Below are positions 44,296-56,110 of a stretch of DNA of 64,000 nucleotides, one piece after another. A model generated the notes under the pieces. The model did not search any database, had not been told where the DNA came from, and saw nothing but the letters and a program-made list of their open reading frames with translations. The position numbers were made by a program, and so were the translations under genes. Source of the stretch: Vesta saturnalis (taxonomy: Eukaryota; Arthropoda; Insecta; Coleoptera; Lampyridae); the NCBI GenBank assembly GCA_036346205.1, contig JARFJB010000531.1, forward strand, positions 110,001-174,000, read 5' to 3'. How positions within the stretch are numbered: the first letter of the stretch is position 1; each line of letters opens with the position of its first letter.

Positions 44296-47200
44296 TTACT
44301 GAAAGTTATACCCCCATGGTCTAGTATCAGTGAAATCAAAATTTACTAAGCGTTTATCGTCATAAGGATAGAGTATGACTTTATTTTGTTTAATGGTAAA
44401 CACATCATGTTTCTTTGACCTTATGAGATGTTGATAGCGCCTTATTACGCTACTCTCAAACAAGACCTGTTTATAATCATTAATCGTGATCTGCCTCACG
44501 CTTGCTTGCGTAGAACCCTTTGATTTTTTTACAACCTTTTCATCAACCGCATAAGCATACATTTTTGCACGAAGTCCTACAAATTCAACCATAATTTCGC
44601 CATGGTTTTCATCTTTCATTAAGCCGGGGACCTTTTTGTTTACTAATGGGAGTCCAAAGATGTTGTCGGGACTATAATCAGATGTATCGAATTTATCAAT
44701 GTCCTCTTTAATACATTGATAGATATCGGGAACCGAAAAGGTGTATATGAGACTATCCGTATCCGTGTACAAGAGCTTAGCATTATTATGGAACTTGGGT
44801 AGCGTGTAGCCGTAATGAAAATTATATAAAAAAGTTTTTGATACGTCTAAAACACTGAATCCCGCATATATAGGTTTATTGAAATATACTTCAAGCTTAT
44901 TCATTTGAATGATAAGCATATCATTGTCAAATATTGTACAACTATGAAAATTTGGTTTTGATATGTAAGCACGAGCACCATAGCGACCCTCCCATTTCGT
45001 TACTAACCGTATGTCCTTATGTTTACGTACATTTTCCATCAGCTTCCGAAAACATTATTAATCATTAATTTATAGAAATTTTTATCGAATTCATTTTGAG
45101 ATTGCTGACACATGGTTGTATTTAAATCTATATATTTTTTAACCATGGAGACTGTTTAAAACGTAATATACGGTGTACTTTTACCAACTTCAATTAATAT
45201 TTTAAATATACTTTTAAATTTCTGTAATGAATTACATAATTACGTTTTGGATACAAGGTAAGCAGTAATTTTTCATTTTGGAATCAGACGTGGGTGGAAC
45301 CATATGTTCGGGTGCTAGCGGTAGATCACTGTGACTCTCATGTAATTCTATAGGATAGTCTAAATCACACTCGCCTATATAACCAATTTCCGAATCATCA
45401 GGATGGTTTATTAAATCTAAACTTTCAAAATTAGCTTCATCAACAAAAGAAAAATCGCCAAATGGTAGAAATTCTGACATGGCGGCTTCATATAAATTAT
45501 TCACGTCGTAGTACATTAAATACACACTTTCGGAGGTGGGATCAAATTTTTCCCCATGTACTTATTGTTAGCTTTAGCATACCGATTTGAACATTGAGCT
45601 ACACCACCTCTAATCCTCTTTCAATAAACATTAGCATATCAATGTCTGTAAATAATTCTAACTTTACTTGTGTAATTTTAAGCATAGCATCGAATGCTAA
45701 ACCGGGAGCTGTATAATAGTGCAGAGGATCAAGCTCGTAAGTACTTATACAAGTTTGTCGAAAGTTCTCGAAAATATCCGCTAAAAGTTTTTTTTTTAAA
45801 TACAAATCTGAGTATTCCCCTAACGATTTAATGCTAAATTTTTCCAAACGTTAACCGCAAAACTCTCATCACTGATTCCCTCATTATTAAGATGACTGAA
45901 AAATGTTTCTTTGGGCGGGAGTGTGGTCTCGTTTAATTTCTCCCACGTATCAATATACTCATAAGGAAACACACCTTTGCGAACTACTAGAGAAAATTCC
46001 TCATCATTGTTGCAACTAGCGCGGGAAATATTTTTTTACTATCCTCCAAATAGTCTGACAACTTTTCAATACTACTGCTCATAAATCTGAAAGAGTCAAT
46101 AAATCTAAACTTAATTTTGGCGCCTTCCATTACCTTCGTGAAAGAGATATATCTTTCTTTGTTTATGGGCAGTAGTGAAATCGAACCGGGAACACTAGCC
46201 AATTCTCTAATGATGAAATGAGAATCATAACCCGATAAATTATGGAACACAACTGGTAGAATGTTGGAGTCTGTATAGTTCAGGTTACACGCCTGGTGCG
46301 CTGCCCCCCGAAATGCCCCTGTAAGATGATTATGGTCTCTAACCTTTATATCAGAATTAGTAAATGGTTTTCGACAAATGTGACAAATTGTAGCGCTATC
46401 AAATTGCTCAACCTGACTGAGACTTAAAGTAGCCATAGGAATTATTTGATTGATTATTTCGGTAGCCCAATGTGCAATACTTTGAAGCTCGTTAACAAAC
46501 CATTGAATGCAATCCTTTCCTCTATAAAGCGTAAATCGGGATAAAGAATCATCATATGAACACTTCAAATAGTAAGCAATGCTGAAAGGTGTATGTTTGG
46601 AGTGCAATAAAGTATTACTTTCGATACCATTTGCACACTTCTCTAAAATACTTTCTAAATCAGCATAAATGACAAATGGCACCTTTTCTTGGAATGCAAA
46701 ATTTTTGAACTGTAAATTCATTTCCGCTTCGGTAGGCAGCCTAGTAGAGCATTGATTAAGTTGACTGCAATATGTTAAATGTTTTTCTAAAGCTACATCC
46801 GACCAAAAATGATTCAAACACCGGTTACAAATTACTTTCTTACAACCATGCTTTGATATCTGTTTTGAAAATAAAGCTGACATATTTTTAATCCATGTGA
46901 AATGGTATACAGTATCATCCGCGGTGTGATCAGAAAGTATTAAAAGATTTATGGGTTCTCTATCGCTTTGCCGATTACTCAATACGAAGGGTACAACTTT
47001 TTTCCCATTTATGCAGTACAAATTAATTGCGAGGTTGTTTAGTTTCTCAAATTTTTTTACATCATCCAGCTGAATGGGGAAGTGAATTGAATCAAACTTC
47101 AAAACATCTAGAAAATGAGGATAACTTTGAACCCTTTCCGTATGATATTGCGCGGGATATAATGCTGAAACAACGGCCCACAGGAAGCAAAACTCATCGT

Positions 47201-47951
47201 TATTTTTAACATTAACAACAGCATGCTTTACTTCTATGAAGCGTGAAACTTTAACATAGGTTGAATGACCGCCTTTATATGGGACATAGCTATTAATATT
47301 CACTTTTAAATGTAATGCCCAACCGGAATCTCTTTCGGAAAACTCCTCTAATTTTATCCGTAACTTATCATACACGTTTTCATTGTACCAGACACGTACA
47401 TTAGTTGAAATATCAATAACGCAATTTTTTGTGGCAAAAGTCTTCAACTCAATAACATGATTTTGAGGTTTCATGAAATTGCAGACTAAAATGACATTGA
47501 CCTTTAGCATCGTTTGTTTTAGCATTACTTTAACCTTTCGCGCAAATCTATTGTATGCATTTTGTAAAAAAATAAGAGGGTCCTTGATGTTTGCTATATT
47601 GACTATAATTCCAGTAAGTAACCTACCATTAAAACATGAATCTAGAGAGTACCAACTTAATTTGCGTGTACGCTTTTTAGTGACATTTCCACTACCTGTT
47701 TTCTCTGAAGCGCTCTTTAACTGTTTAACTCTTATAAGATAACACTTTAGCAATGATAAATTACTTTCGAGTTTAAGCAAATTTTCACATGTCTCTAAAT
47801 AAATTTTATTTTGAATTATATCGTGGAATAGCTTAATATTAGTGTTAATTATACGGATGTGCTTTACAAATTCATTTTTGGTTTTTAACAATGGAATAAT
47901 ACGTGTTGTTAAATTAACAATATCACTACTACGTGGTACAACCTCACTCAT
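44296..47951 (-). pseudogene. Polinton protein-primed DNA polymerase B (pPolB), several frameshifts
   Basis: Segments 47,951-45,987, 45,847-45,599, 45,525-45,232 and 45,039-44,296, with bridging pieces in other frames, add up to about 1,200 codons. In order: a C-x2-C finger (CNRCLNHFWSDVALEKHL), ExoI FVIYADLESI, a zinc region CHICRKPF with DHNHLTGAFRGAAHQACNLN, ExoII HNLSGYDSHFIIREL, motif A YYDVNNLYEAAMSEFLPFG, motif B KLMINNVFG across a break near 45,040, and motif C LLYTDTDSLIYTF. These identify a protein-primed family B polymerase with 3'-5' exonuclease. ATG 47,951 is chosen (MSEVVPRSS). At least four breaks make it inactive. Confidence 0.88.
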
Positions 47952-48112
47952 AGTTACCTTCAAAACTGTATCCAACAATGCAAAAATATGAAGCACACAC
48001 GATCACACAGTCATGGACTTGTAGCAAATATTTTATTTATTATAACTGACATGTAAAAAAAAATAATAGAAGTACTTTAGGTTTACAATTACAAATATTA
48101 CGAGTGCAATAA

Positions 48113-48150
48113 ACTGACTGGTACAGAAATGCTGTTTTTCGGTTTATATA
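48113..48150 (-). promoter_or_regulatory. Putative polymerase promoter (TATA plus TCAGT)
   Basis: On the - strand TATATAAA (48,150-48,143) is followed by TCAGT (48,117-48,113), about 160 bp before the polymerase ATG. Same architecture as the repeat-borne promoters of this element. Confidence 0.5.
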
Positions 48151-48535
48151 GTCATATAAGCCCCCCATTCAAGGTTAAATATCACAAACTTGTTATAACT
48201 TGTATTTGACCTTATGCAGCATACAAAAACTCGACTTATATGAAAATGAAATTTGATACTTTCACACTCTTTAGTTCATTGTCTTTAGATTGCGTATTCC
48301 CAAGAGCTTCAGTTCAGAAAGATGCAGATATTGCACTTTCTTTAGTATTATCTTTAGTGGACGTTTACTGGTAATATCTAATAACCTAACATTGCTGACA
48401 TGGCATGAAATACCTTTTCATGTCTAGATTATGATGCATTCCTTAGAGTTCATCACCTTTATTTGCACAGCTCAGATCGTTACACTTACCACTTCCAGTT
48501 GTTACCAATTTTGTTGACGTTAACAGATCTATGTG

Positions 48536-48542
48536 TATATAA
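48536..48542 (+). promoter_or_regulatory. TATA box of the coiled-coil gene
   Basis: TATATAA lies 40-55 bp before the two candidate ATGs (48,576 and 48,591). With the - strand signal at 48,150 it makes a divergent promoter region between polymerase and coiled-coil gene. Confidence 0.4.
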
Positions 48543-48590
48543 TGTGAAAGTTTTAATTGAATACTCATTCATTGCATGAAATTAGTAGTA

Positions 48591-49174
48591 ATGGCTTCAG
48601 CTAATAAAAGGTCTAAATTATCGTTAAAAACAAAAGAAAAACCATGCATTTTGCATAACGTTTTGGTACAACCATCAACAGCAAACATACAAAGAACCCT
48701 AGCACCCTTCGAAGAGACCATCCCCATCATCTCAATAAGAGATAGTGATGTAGAGGACGAATTTTCACGGTACTTTGAAAAGTAAGTATAATTTAATTAA
48801 AATGATAGTCCCCTAATTAATTCATAGAGTACTATATTTATTTATCTTTTCAGCATCACACCAGCAACAACAGTTTTAGCAACACCTCCACCACTGCAAA
48901 AACTTCAATACGGAGGAAAAATTTAGCTCTGATAGAGCACTTCACCCAGCATGAAGAGCAGAACCCGCCAACCCTGCAGGAGTTTAAGACAAAAAGTGTA
49001 GAGTGGTTGCGAAAAATTTATAGTGACTACATTAATAGTGAGGCGATTGTGATGGAACGAGTAGGAAAACTTAGTAATGAACTGGCAGAGGCTAATCGTC
49101 ATTTAGAGTGTGTGCGGAAAAACATTAGAGACAGTGAAAATATTTTGCGTACGTTGGAGGGGATTGAAGTGTGA
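48591..49174 (+). CDS. Putative spliced coiled-coil protein, divergent from polymerase
   Basis: Exon 1 opens at ATG 48,576 or, more likely, 48,591 (ATGGCTTCAGC) with KRSKLSLKTKEKPCILHN and a Pro/Ile segment ending DSDVEDEFSRYF. A donor GTAAGT lies at 48,782. The obvious acceptor (TTTTCAG, 48,853) puts exon 2 out of frame. A second one (GTTTTAG, 48,879) restores a frame to TGA 49,172, encoding ALIEHFTQHEEQNPPTLQEF and a long amphipathic helix with KLSNELAEANRHLECVRKNI. Total about 160 residues. I cannot name the family; the helix suggests oligomerisation. Alternatively the frame break is a mutation. Confidence 0.5.
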
Positions 49175-50868
49175 TAAGTACATGTGTTTGTGTGTATGTG
49201 TTATTCGATGTAAGTTAGTAATTAGTTTTTGAATAGTAGGATATGTAATTGTGTGCATTATTATTATTTTTTGTAAATGTTAGTAATTAACTTTTGTACA
49301 AATGTGTAGTGATAGTTTTATTTAATGTAGTATTTTGCTTTATTGTAGACCAATATTATAGTTTTTAAATAAATAAAATGTTTTAAATTCATGTATGCTT
49401 ATGGTTTTCCTGAAAATGAATATACAGTAAGGATGGTAGATAGTAAATCTGTTTTTAAAAACAATAATATTTAAACATGTAAGTGTTAAATACAAAATTC
49501 TAATTTGAAATATCAATCATTGGAAATATACACATGATTTTATATATCTCGAATATTTTGTGTAAATAGTGCAGACATTCAAATTTTTTTTTAATAAAAG
49601 ATGCACGCCAATTACTTATGCAACACAACTTGCACTTTTGCATATCATTCTACATTTCTTTTATTTATAGTTACATTAAAAATTACATTCATACATAACT
49701 TTATTGATATTCCATTTTAATATTATAGGCTTGTTTTTTATATATACAAGATTGATTCACCATTTAAATGAAGCTATGATTTAATGTTATAAATAAAACA
49801 AATTACTACATATTTGTATTTACAAATAAAATGCGATTTATTTTATTATAAAATTTAAATGAGTAAGTTTAATGTTGATTTATCATTTTAGTACAGCATA
49901 AAATTTAAGTGAGTTCAAAATTGCATAGAATCTCTTATGTGTTCCTTAAATTTAAATTTGAAAGTGCTACCATGTGCGCTCTTAAATGATTGGTATATAT
50001 TATATATACAGATTTTTTGAATAAAAACTTTCAATGTTAGGAAAAAAAGCATAATTTCACTTAAATAACACTGAAGTATAATGAAAATACATTGCATGGT
50101 ATCTATTACGTACATACATTTTCAAATCCCGTTTCAAAGTTGTAATGTAAACTGATGACATATAAAAATAGAATGCTTGTTAAATGCTTTCACAGCAAAA
50201 TATACTACAACTATTATTAACGCTGCACCAAAAATTACAAGTCATGTTTTAAGTGTTGTTTTAAAATTGAATTGGGCAATTTAAAGAGCATTTAGATACA
50301 TTAAATGGATAAATTGCATGCATATGTTTTTTCTGAGCTTACGTAAGTACCAAAAGGTGTGTTTTAAGTGCTTTTTGTTGTTTCAAAATGGAATTGGCTA
50401 ATTTAAGTGTAATTTTTTCATATTTCGAAAAAATTTATACGTAAAATGATAGATTACCACTTCTAAAACACAACTGTGCTGAAAAAAAATTTTTTTTTTG
50501 CTCAGAATTAGACGAAAAATTTAAATTTTTAAGAGCGCATTTTTCTAGGACTTTACTGATTCTCTCCCCCCAAACCCCCCCTATACCCCTGCACCGGAGC
50601 ACGTCCTCGTCAACTCGTTTTCTATCTCTTTCCATTCATATGTACATACATCTTTTCTTACATCACACACTTCCAAACATACATCACTTTCATAGTTCAA
50701 GCACACGTCTATCGTTTACACAACAATAATTGCAATTATGCATTCCATTCTAGTACAGTACTTGAATATAATATTACAAATCATACTGATAATACTATAT
50801 GGATGCATTTTTGCAATTGCATGCTTTTTACTCATTACGAGTACAATCCATTTAACTTGAATTGCAAT

Positions 50869-50901
<33 letters not shown>

Positions 50902-51122
50902 GTAAGATATCTAAAGATTCATTGTGAGCGTTATTATTACTTTATTTCATGAAAAATCGTTACAATCTATTTTAGAAAAAAACCGTATTACAAATAGTTT
51001 ACAAATTAGTTACACTATTCTTTTATTATATCATATTTCATATTGGTGCTCAATTTATTTGGGAAAAAATGTATGTTTAATATTCCAATAGTAAAAGAGG
51101 ACCTTCAAGTTTTTCCAAATTT
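49175..51122. other. Non-coding Polinton interior, AT-rich
   Basis: Nearly 2 kb without recognisable genes, where an intact Polinton could have held further genes such as the protease. It has an imperfect direct repeat (TTTTAAGTG-TGTT-AAAATTGAATTGG-CAATTTAA near 50,250 and 50,365), a C-rich strip at 50,565-50,590 and a short (TA)n at 50,874-50,900. The - strand frame at 50,435-50,635 shows no domain. Confidence 0.5.
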
Positions 51123-51556
51123 GGCGCTCTAATTTATTGGATCTGTATACGAAATTTCAGAATTTTTGGGTAAAGGACATTGGAGTTGTGATTTATTAAG
51201 CAGTTAACAACTTTAACTTACATATAAATTTACATTGGTAAAATTCATCTTTTTTTTTATCACATTTTTTGTTTTGGTAAATTTTGGAACTGCTATCATT
51301 GGCGCTCTAATTTATTGAACCTGTATACGAAATTTCAGAATTTTTGGGTAAAGGACATTGGAGTTGTGATTTATTAAGCAGTTAACAACTTTAACTTACA
51401 TATAAATTTACATTGGTAAAATTCATCTTTTTTTATCACATTTTTTTGTTTTGGTAAATTTTGGAACTGCTATCATTGGCGCTCTAATTTATTGAACCTG
51501 TATACGAAATTTCAGAATTTTTGGGTAAAGGACATTGGAGTTGTGATTTATTAAGC
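51123..51556. repeat. 178-bp tandem repeat, about 2.4 copies
   Basis: GGCGCTCTAATTTATTG starts copies at 51,123, 51,301 and 51,478 (periods 178 and 177 bp). Copies differ only in T-run length and a few bases, which points to a recent expansion. It directly adjoins the inner edge of the right terminal repeat. Confidence 0.9.
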
Positions 51557-51676
51557 ATTTAACACCGCATACTTAACAAATTTTTTTTCATTGATGTGAT
51601 ATTTTTTTTTTACTTTTGAGAAATTTTGGAGGACTAAAGGACTAAACTGATATGATTTTCGCTTCTTAACTAGCAT
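51551..51676 (-). other. Small open frame starting at the capsid ATG of the right repeat
   Basis: Because the right repeat contains the same TATA box and first codons (MLVKKRK) as the capsid gene, a 41-codon frame starts here but diverges at the repeat edge (then SYQFSPLVLQNFSK) and stops within the tandem repeat. Probably a fortuitous frame or a fragment left when the repeat expanded. Confidence 0.3.
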
Positions 51677-51748
51677 TGTTTACATGGATGGATAGAAGGG
51701 GGTATTTATACCTAAATTGAGAAAAACAAATCATAGTTATTTCTTTAT

Positions 51749-52691
51749 TCAGTAAATGCTATACATTAGATAAGCAGGACGATAATACAAAATTTCCATT
51801 AAACATACAGTGTTATGTGAATTAATATTATACTTAGCATTTATAACATCATCAATATCTTTATAAATGTCATCATCATCACCACCGAATTCTTTCTCAC
51901 GAAAACGACGGTAGTCAACAACTTGCTGTATGAACTTTTCATAAAAACACACCAGATTGTAAGATTCAAGAAATTCCAATCTATAGCTTACTATATCCTT
52001 TAAATTGAATAGTTCTTCTATACTATGTGAGTTGAATGTGCAAGAACAGCACTTGTAATTTTCTATCATAACAGTTTTCAAAATTCTGTCATATCCTTTA
52101 ATTAATTCCCAATTGTAATAAATACCAAGATTACTAGATAGAGATTCATAATGTTGATCATAGATTATATCTTCTTCTTCGTTTACATTTGACCAATCAG
52201 TTTTATTTTCAATTTCTTGGGATCGGAAAAATTGTAATTCTACATATGAATACCATCTTAGAAGCTCATTCCATTCCTTCATATCCAACACTACATTATT
52301 GCTTTGATCACAATTACCACACCCCAATACGCACCACTGGTGCAAGGTTGAGGTGTGTACTGTATCCAATTTCCAGATGTTTTGCATGATGAGTATCGTT
52401 CGATAGTTTATAATAAGTACAATCGATTAAGTATTCCTTAGCTGCTTGTTTATACACTTCATCCTTATATTGAAATGATGATGATGATGATGTCCAGTCA
52501 GTCTTAGCAGAAGAATAACCTTCATCATGTTTCTCTTCATTTTTACTACTACCATCACTATTTTGACAGCACCAACAACAAAATGTTAAATTATTATTCA
52601 GATTGTTACTACAATGATGTGGGGTATCCATATATAACGGTGAACTTCTGAGTTTCGATCGTTCCAGAAATGATTTTATTGCTACTTGCAT
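51749..52691 (-). pseudogene. Second TIR-borne gene, cysteine-rich, function unknown, one frameshift
   Basis: Frames 52,691-52,320 and 52,387-51,749 read on from one another with one shift near 52,320-52,390. Together they cover about 300 codons. The N-terminal half has FCCWCCQNSDGSSKNEEK and a serine-rich stretch. The second half has CVLGCGNCDQSN, an aromatic segment WNELLRWYSYVELQFFRSQE, YKCCSC and an acidic GGDDDDIYKDIDD tail. The cysteine pairs could bind zinc. I do not recognise the family. It lies 90 bp downstream of the other TIR gene in the same direction, and is nearly all deleted in the left repeat. Confidence 0.55.
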
Positions 52692-52781
52692 GACTTTACT
52701 TGCTCACAATTTCACTATGACTAAACGCTTAAGAAAATAATTCTAGTATTTCAATTTTACATATGGTGGGGGGTGCTACTA

Positions 52782-53081
52782 TTAAAAAGAAAATGTTATG
52801 TTTGTTGTTTTGCCAACTGCACCCAAACTACTTATAAACACATCCTTCGTGTTTAGGAGTGTTTTAAATTCTTCAATTCGTGTTTCTTCTTTTTTGAAAT
52901 ACACATAAAAGCGTTCCGGCAATACACATTTAAAATCACCCGTTTCTATCACTATACGTTCACCATACTTAGTATTAATTATATCCATATTCGTTACTTT
53001 ATAATTTCTCGATATATCGAGCTCGCACGCATTTTTAAAGGGTTTGCAATAGGTGCTTTGATTTAACCCTGTTAATTCCAT
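52782..53081 (-). CDS. TIR-borne small protein, right copy
   Basis: Intact counterpart of 38,278-38,574, with one extra Glu (KKEETR) and Asn for Lys before YKVTN. The reading frame has stayed open in both copies while neighbouring genes broke, which may reflect recent homogenisation of the repeats or simply chance. ATG at 53,081 lies about 25 bp after the TCAGT initiator. Confidence 0.6.
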   Translation of the reverse strand: MELTGLNQSTYCKPFKNACELDISRNYKVTNMDIINTKYGERIVIETGDFKCVLPERFYVYFKKEETRIEEFKTLLNTKDVFISSLGAVGKTTNITFSF

Positions 53082-53103
53082 ATTTAACAATTACGTGCTG
53101 CAG

Positions 53104-53139
53104 ACTGATCTCAACATACAGCTCGCTGCAATTTATATA
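53104..53139 (-). promoter_or_regulatory. TATA box plus TCAGT initiator in right TIR
   Basis: Mirror of the left-repeat promoter: TATATAAA at 53,139-53,132 and TCAGT at 53,108-53,104, reading leftward into the small TIR gene. Confidence 0.65.
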
Positions 53140-53630
53140 AGAAATATGCGTCCTACATATTACAACATGCTTAAACTTGTTAAATACCTACTTTTGACCT
53201 TGACTAGAAATATAATATGATGATCAGCTCCAAAAATTTATATTTCCCGCTAAAAAGTTTGACCTTGAAAATTATATTCTTACATTTATGATTACATTGC
53301 AATTTCTATTTTTTAGCTTTTCACCTTTTTATATTTCTAAGAAATATGACACCACCGTAAGTCTTCGACCTTGAATACTATTTTTGATTACCTTGCAACT
53401 TCTATTTTTACCTTTGACCTTGACTTAGCAGGGTTACCAACCTAACACGTGGCCTTAGCAGGGTTGCCCTTCAACATGACCGTTACCAACAACGTGGCCT
53501 TCACTTAGCACCCCTTGAAATAGGCAATGTTACCAACCTAGAAATCTAGTGACTTTTCTGGTGACTTTTTCTAGATCTGGTGACAAATCTAGTGACAAAA
53601 GTGGATCAGAAGTGCGGTAGTATTACTACT

Positions 53631-54164
53631 TCGATGCCTCTCAGATCAACCGTTTTCGAGATATTGGTTGATGAACAGTTCAATTTAATTCCCGCTCATT
53701 ATCAAAATGAGTGAGATTATGTATCGAAACAAATGGTCATCATGACGAACACCTTTTGTAACATTTATTTTTTTAGTTTTATTATTTATTTCTTTATTTT
53801 CGTTCTTAAATTCAAAGTTAAAATAAAAATGCAAACATACGTTACTTTGATTTTTAATTCCAATTAGCTAAGGATTACAGGGAATTAAATTGAACTGTTC
53901 ATCAACGAATATCTCGAAAACGGTTGATCTGAGAGGCATCGACCAAGTATACCTTTTTTGCTTAGAACTGAAAAGGGAACAAACTAATTCAAACGGAACG
54001 TCAATATACCGGGTGGTAAAAAAACCGAGGAAAATAAAATTTTTTCACACCCTGTAGGTCCTAAACGAAGCGTTTCCGAACCTGGGTTTATATGAACTTT
54101 TTTTCTTATTTTTGAGTCTAGAATCACTATGCAAAGTTTGTCCCTAGAGTTTCTGGACACCCTG
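53631..54164. mobile_element. Element G (right part), mariner-type inverted-repeat element
   Basis: It starts with the right copy of TCGATG. CCTCTCAGATCAACCG (53,637) with ATTTAATTCCC continues the left arm of element G interrupted by the Polinton. After about 190 bp of centre the right arm runs from GGGAATTAAATTGAACTG (53,880) through CTGAGAGGCATCGACCAAG to ACACCCTG at 54,164, followed by a short TA run. Without the Polinton, element G would be about 0.9 kb and non-coding, a MITE of the CAGGGTGTCC type. The short frame at 53,984-54,268 is not a gene. Confidence 0.78.
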
Positions 54165-54179
54165 TATATTATATATATA

Positions 54180-54260
54180 CAAAATAAGTCGATTGGACGC
54201 AATTTATTTGTATACCAAAATGTACAGTTTGCTAGTGAGAAGAGTTCAAAATTTACATAA
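54180..54260 (-). repeat. Transposon end H (right copy)
   Basis: AAAATAAGTCGATTGGACGC and ATACCAAAATGTACAGTTTGC are the inverted match of 37,125-37,197. Its outermost bases next to the TA run are missing compared with the left copy. Confidence 0.5.
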
Positions 54261-54349
54261 AAAGACACATTTTTGTACGCTGTTCAGAAATGAGTGAAAC
54301 AAATTGAATGAAATTTAACAAAAGTGCATTTTAGAGGATTGCCCTCCTT

Positions 54350-56110
54350 TCGGTAATCGAAGAAACCCAAAAGAAATTGTAGAAGGGTTAAACCCACCCT
54401 CATCCACCGATATTTTTTTCAGAACTTTCTTAAGGGTGGTAATAAGGTTTTCAATTTTTTTTAACGAGAAGACTGATTAATTATATTCATTTTGCTACTC
54501 TTGTAAAAATTTCGTCTTCCGCATAATTTCGAAGGAAAAATGATTTATTAAATACTGTTAACAGATATTCCTAGTACAAGTTTAATAAAATTGTAATACA
54601 AAATTTAGTTGGCAGTAGATTCAAAAACAACACAAGTCGTGATTTTGACAGGAAACAAATTCATAATCATTCCAGTTTGTTGTTGACTGTAAATGTTCCA
54701 ATAACTTCTTCAATTTTGTTATTATCGCGAGTACCACTACTTATTATTTAATTATAGTTGTTACTATTAAATGTGGATTTCTCTTTTGATGAGCAGACCG
54801 TCATGATCTTAGTTCTTGGATTCTGTCAAGGTAACTGTCGCAGAAGTACCCGCATATATCAAGAGAGGAATCCGAGCCGGAGAATCACGAGTCATAAAAC
54901 TTTTGCCTGAATCGAGAAACAGGGACGTTGGAACCAATCAGAATTAACGCTGGAAGACCTCGAGTCCGAAGACCTAATGCGGAACAAGCTGTTCTTGAAA
55001 TAATCGATGACAATCCTGAGACAAGTACCAGATCTGTGCAACAACAAACAGGAATTCGGAACAGCACTGTAACTCGGATCTGCACAGAACTACTAATTCA
55101 TCCATTTCACATACAGCCAGTGCAAGAGTTATTACCACTTGACCACGGACCACGTTTAAATTTTTCAAAAATTGTTCGGGAGCGCAGAATACTTGATAAC
55201 AGATTTCACACTAACACCTTGTTTACTGATGAGTCTTGTTTTACGCGTCGTGACATGACGAGCCTGCACAATGAGCATATTTATGCTGATGAAAATCCAC
55301 ATGCTATTAAAGCTAAACACGAAAATTTAAAATTAATATTTGGATTGGATTTATCGGAATTTTTTTGGTTGGGCCGATCCGATTGCCAGATCGTCTAAAT
55401 GGTGCCAGTTACCATCGCTTCCTTCAAGAAATTTTGCCAGATTTATTAGACGACTTGCCCCTTAATCTTCATCGAAACATGTTTTTGATGCACGACGGTG
55501 CACCACCTCATTTTGCACGTGCAGTAAGAGAATATTTAAACGACCAATTTACTAGTAGATGGATTGGTGGGGGACAAGAATCACCTATTCAATGGCCTCC
55601 GCGGTCTCCAGATTTAAATCAGTGCGACTTCTTTATCTAGGGAGCATTAAAGAAAAAGTGTACGAGGTTCAAATTAATACTTCCGAACAGTTGTAGAACA
55701 GAATCCAAAATGCCGTAAACGCACTACGAAAAAACGACGATGTCCTAAGAAGAATGCATTTCAATTTTTTACCGGAATTGACCTTTGTATTGATGAAGGT
55801 GGCGGTAATATTCAACATTTATTACAAAAAAAGGTTTTGCCTTTGTTTCCACTTCCAACTAAATTTTGTATTACAATTTTATTAAACTTGTACTAGGAAT
55901 ATCTGTTAGCAGTATTTAATAAATCATTTTTCCTTCAAAACTATGCGGAATGCGAAATTTTTACAAGAGTAAGAAAATGAAGATAATTAATCAGTCTGCT
56001 AGCTAAAAAAAATTGAGAACCGTTTTACCACTGCTAAGAAAGTTATGGGCAGGGGATGAGGGTGGTTTTAACCCTTCTACAATTTCTTTTGGGTTATTTG
56101 ATTGATTAAA
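54350..56110 (+). mobile_element. Element E: mariner relative with about 260-bp inverted repeats
   Basis: Left arm 54,353-54,612 (AGAAATTGTAGAAGGGTT, AGACTGATTAATTATATTC, ATTCCTAGTACAAGTTTAAT) pairs with the right arm 55,855-56,105. A frameshifted transposase lies between. The terminal CAGGG-type bases are not seen, so the outer edges are approximate. The right arm directly abuts the coding fragment of element F. Confidence 0.72.
54776..55830 (+). pseudogene. DD41D-type transposase of element E, frameshifted
   Basis: Starts with DUF4817-like residues (FSFDEQTVMILVLGFCQGN) near 54,778, shifts near 54,920, then is open from 54,928 (GRPRVRRPNAEQAVLEIIDD, helix-turn-helix; TLFTDESCFTRRDM, first Asp) to 55,398. 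The next frame (55,365-55,640) holds NMFLMHDGAPPHFARAVREY (second Asp) and PPRSPDLNQCDFF (third Asp, with 43 instead of 41 intervening residues), then a stop at FI. A degraded tail continues to about 55,830. Related to elements B, C and F. Confidence 0.8.

Larger units (their letters stand above)
51657..53630 (-). repeat. Polinton right terminal inverted repeat (1.97 kb)
   Basis: It pairs with 37,729-38,845 apart from a segment of about 0.86 kb (roughly 51,900-52,760) missing from the left copy. It carries two genes, so this is the more complete version of the repeat. The outer terminus is AGTAGTAATACTACCGC on the - strand. Confidence 0.88.

Noticed and set aside
53631..53942. A stand-alone palindromic MITE inside the right Polinton repeat
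   Set aside because: Its inverted halves are better explained as the inner ends of the two arms of element G, the left arm having been interrupted by the Polinton.
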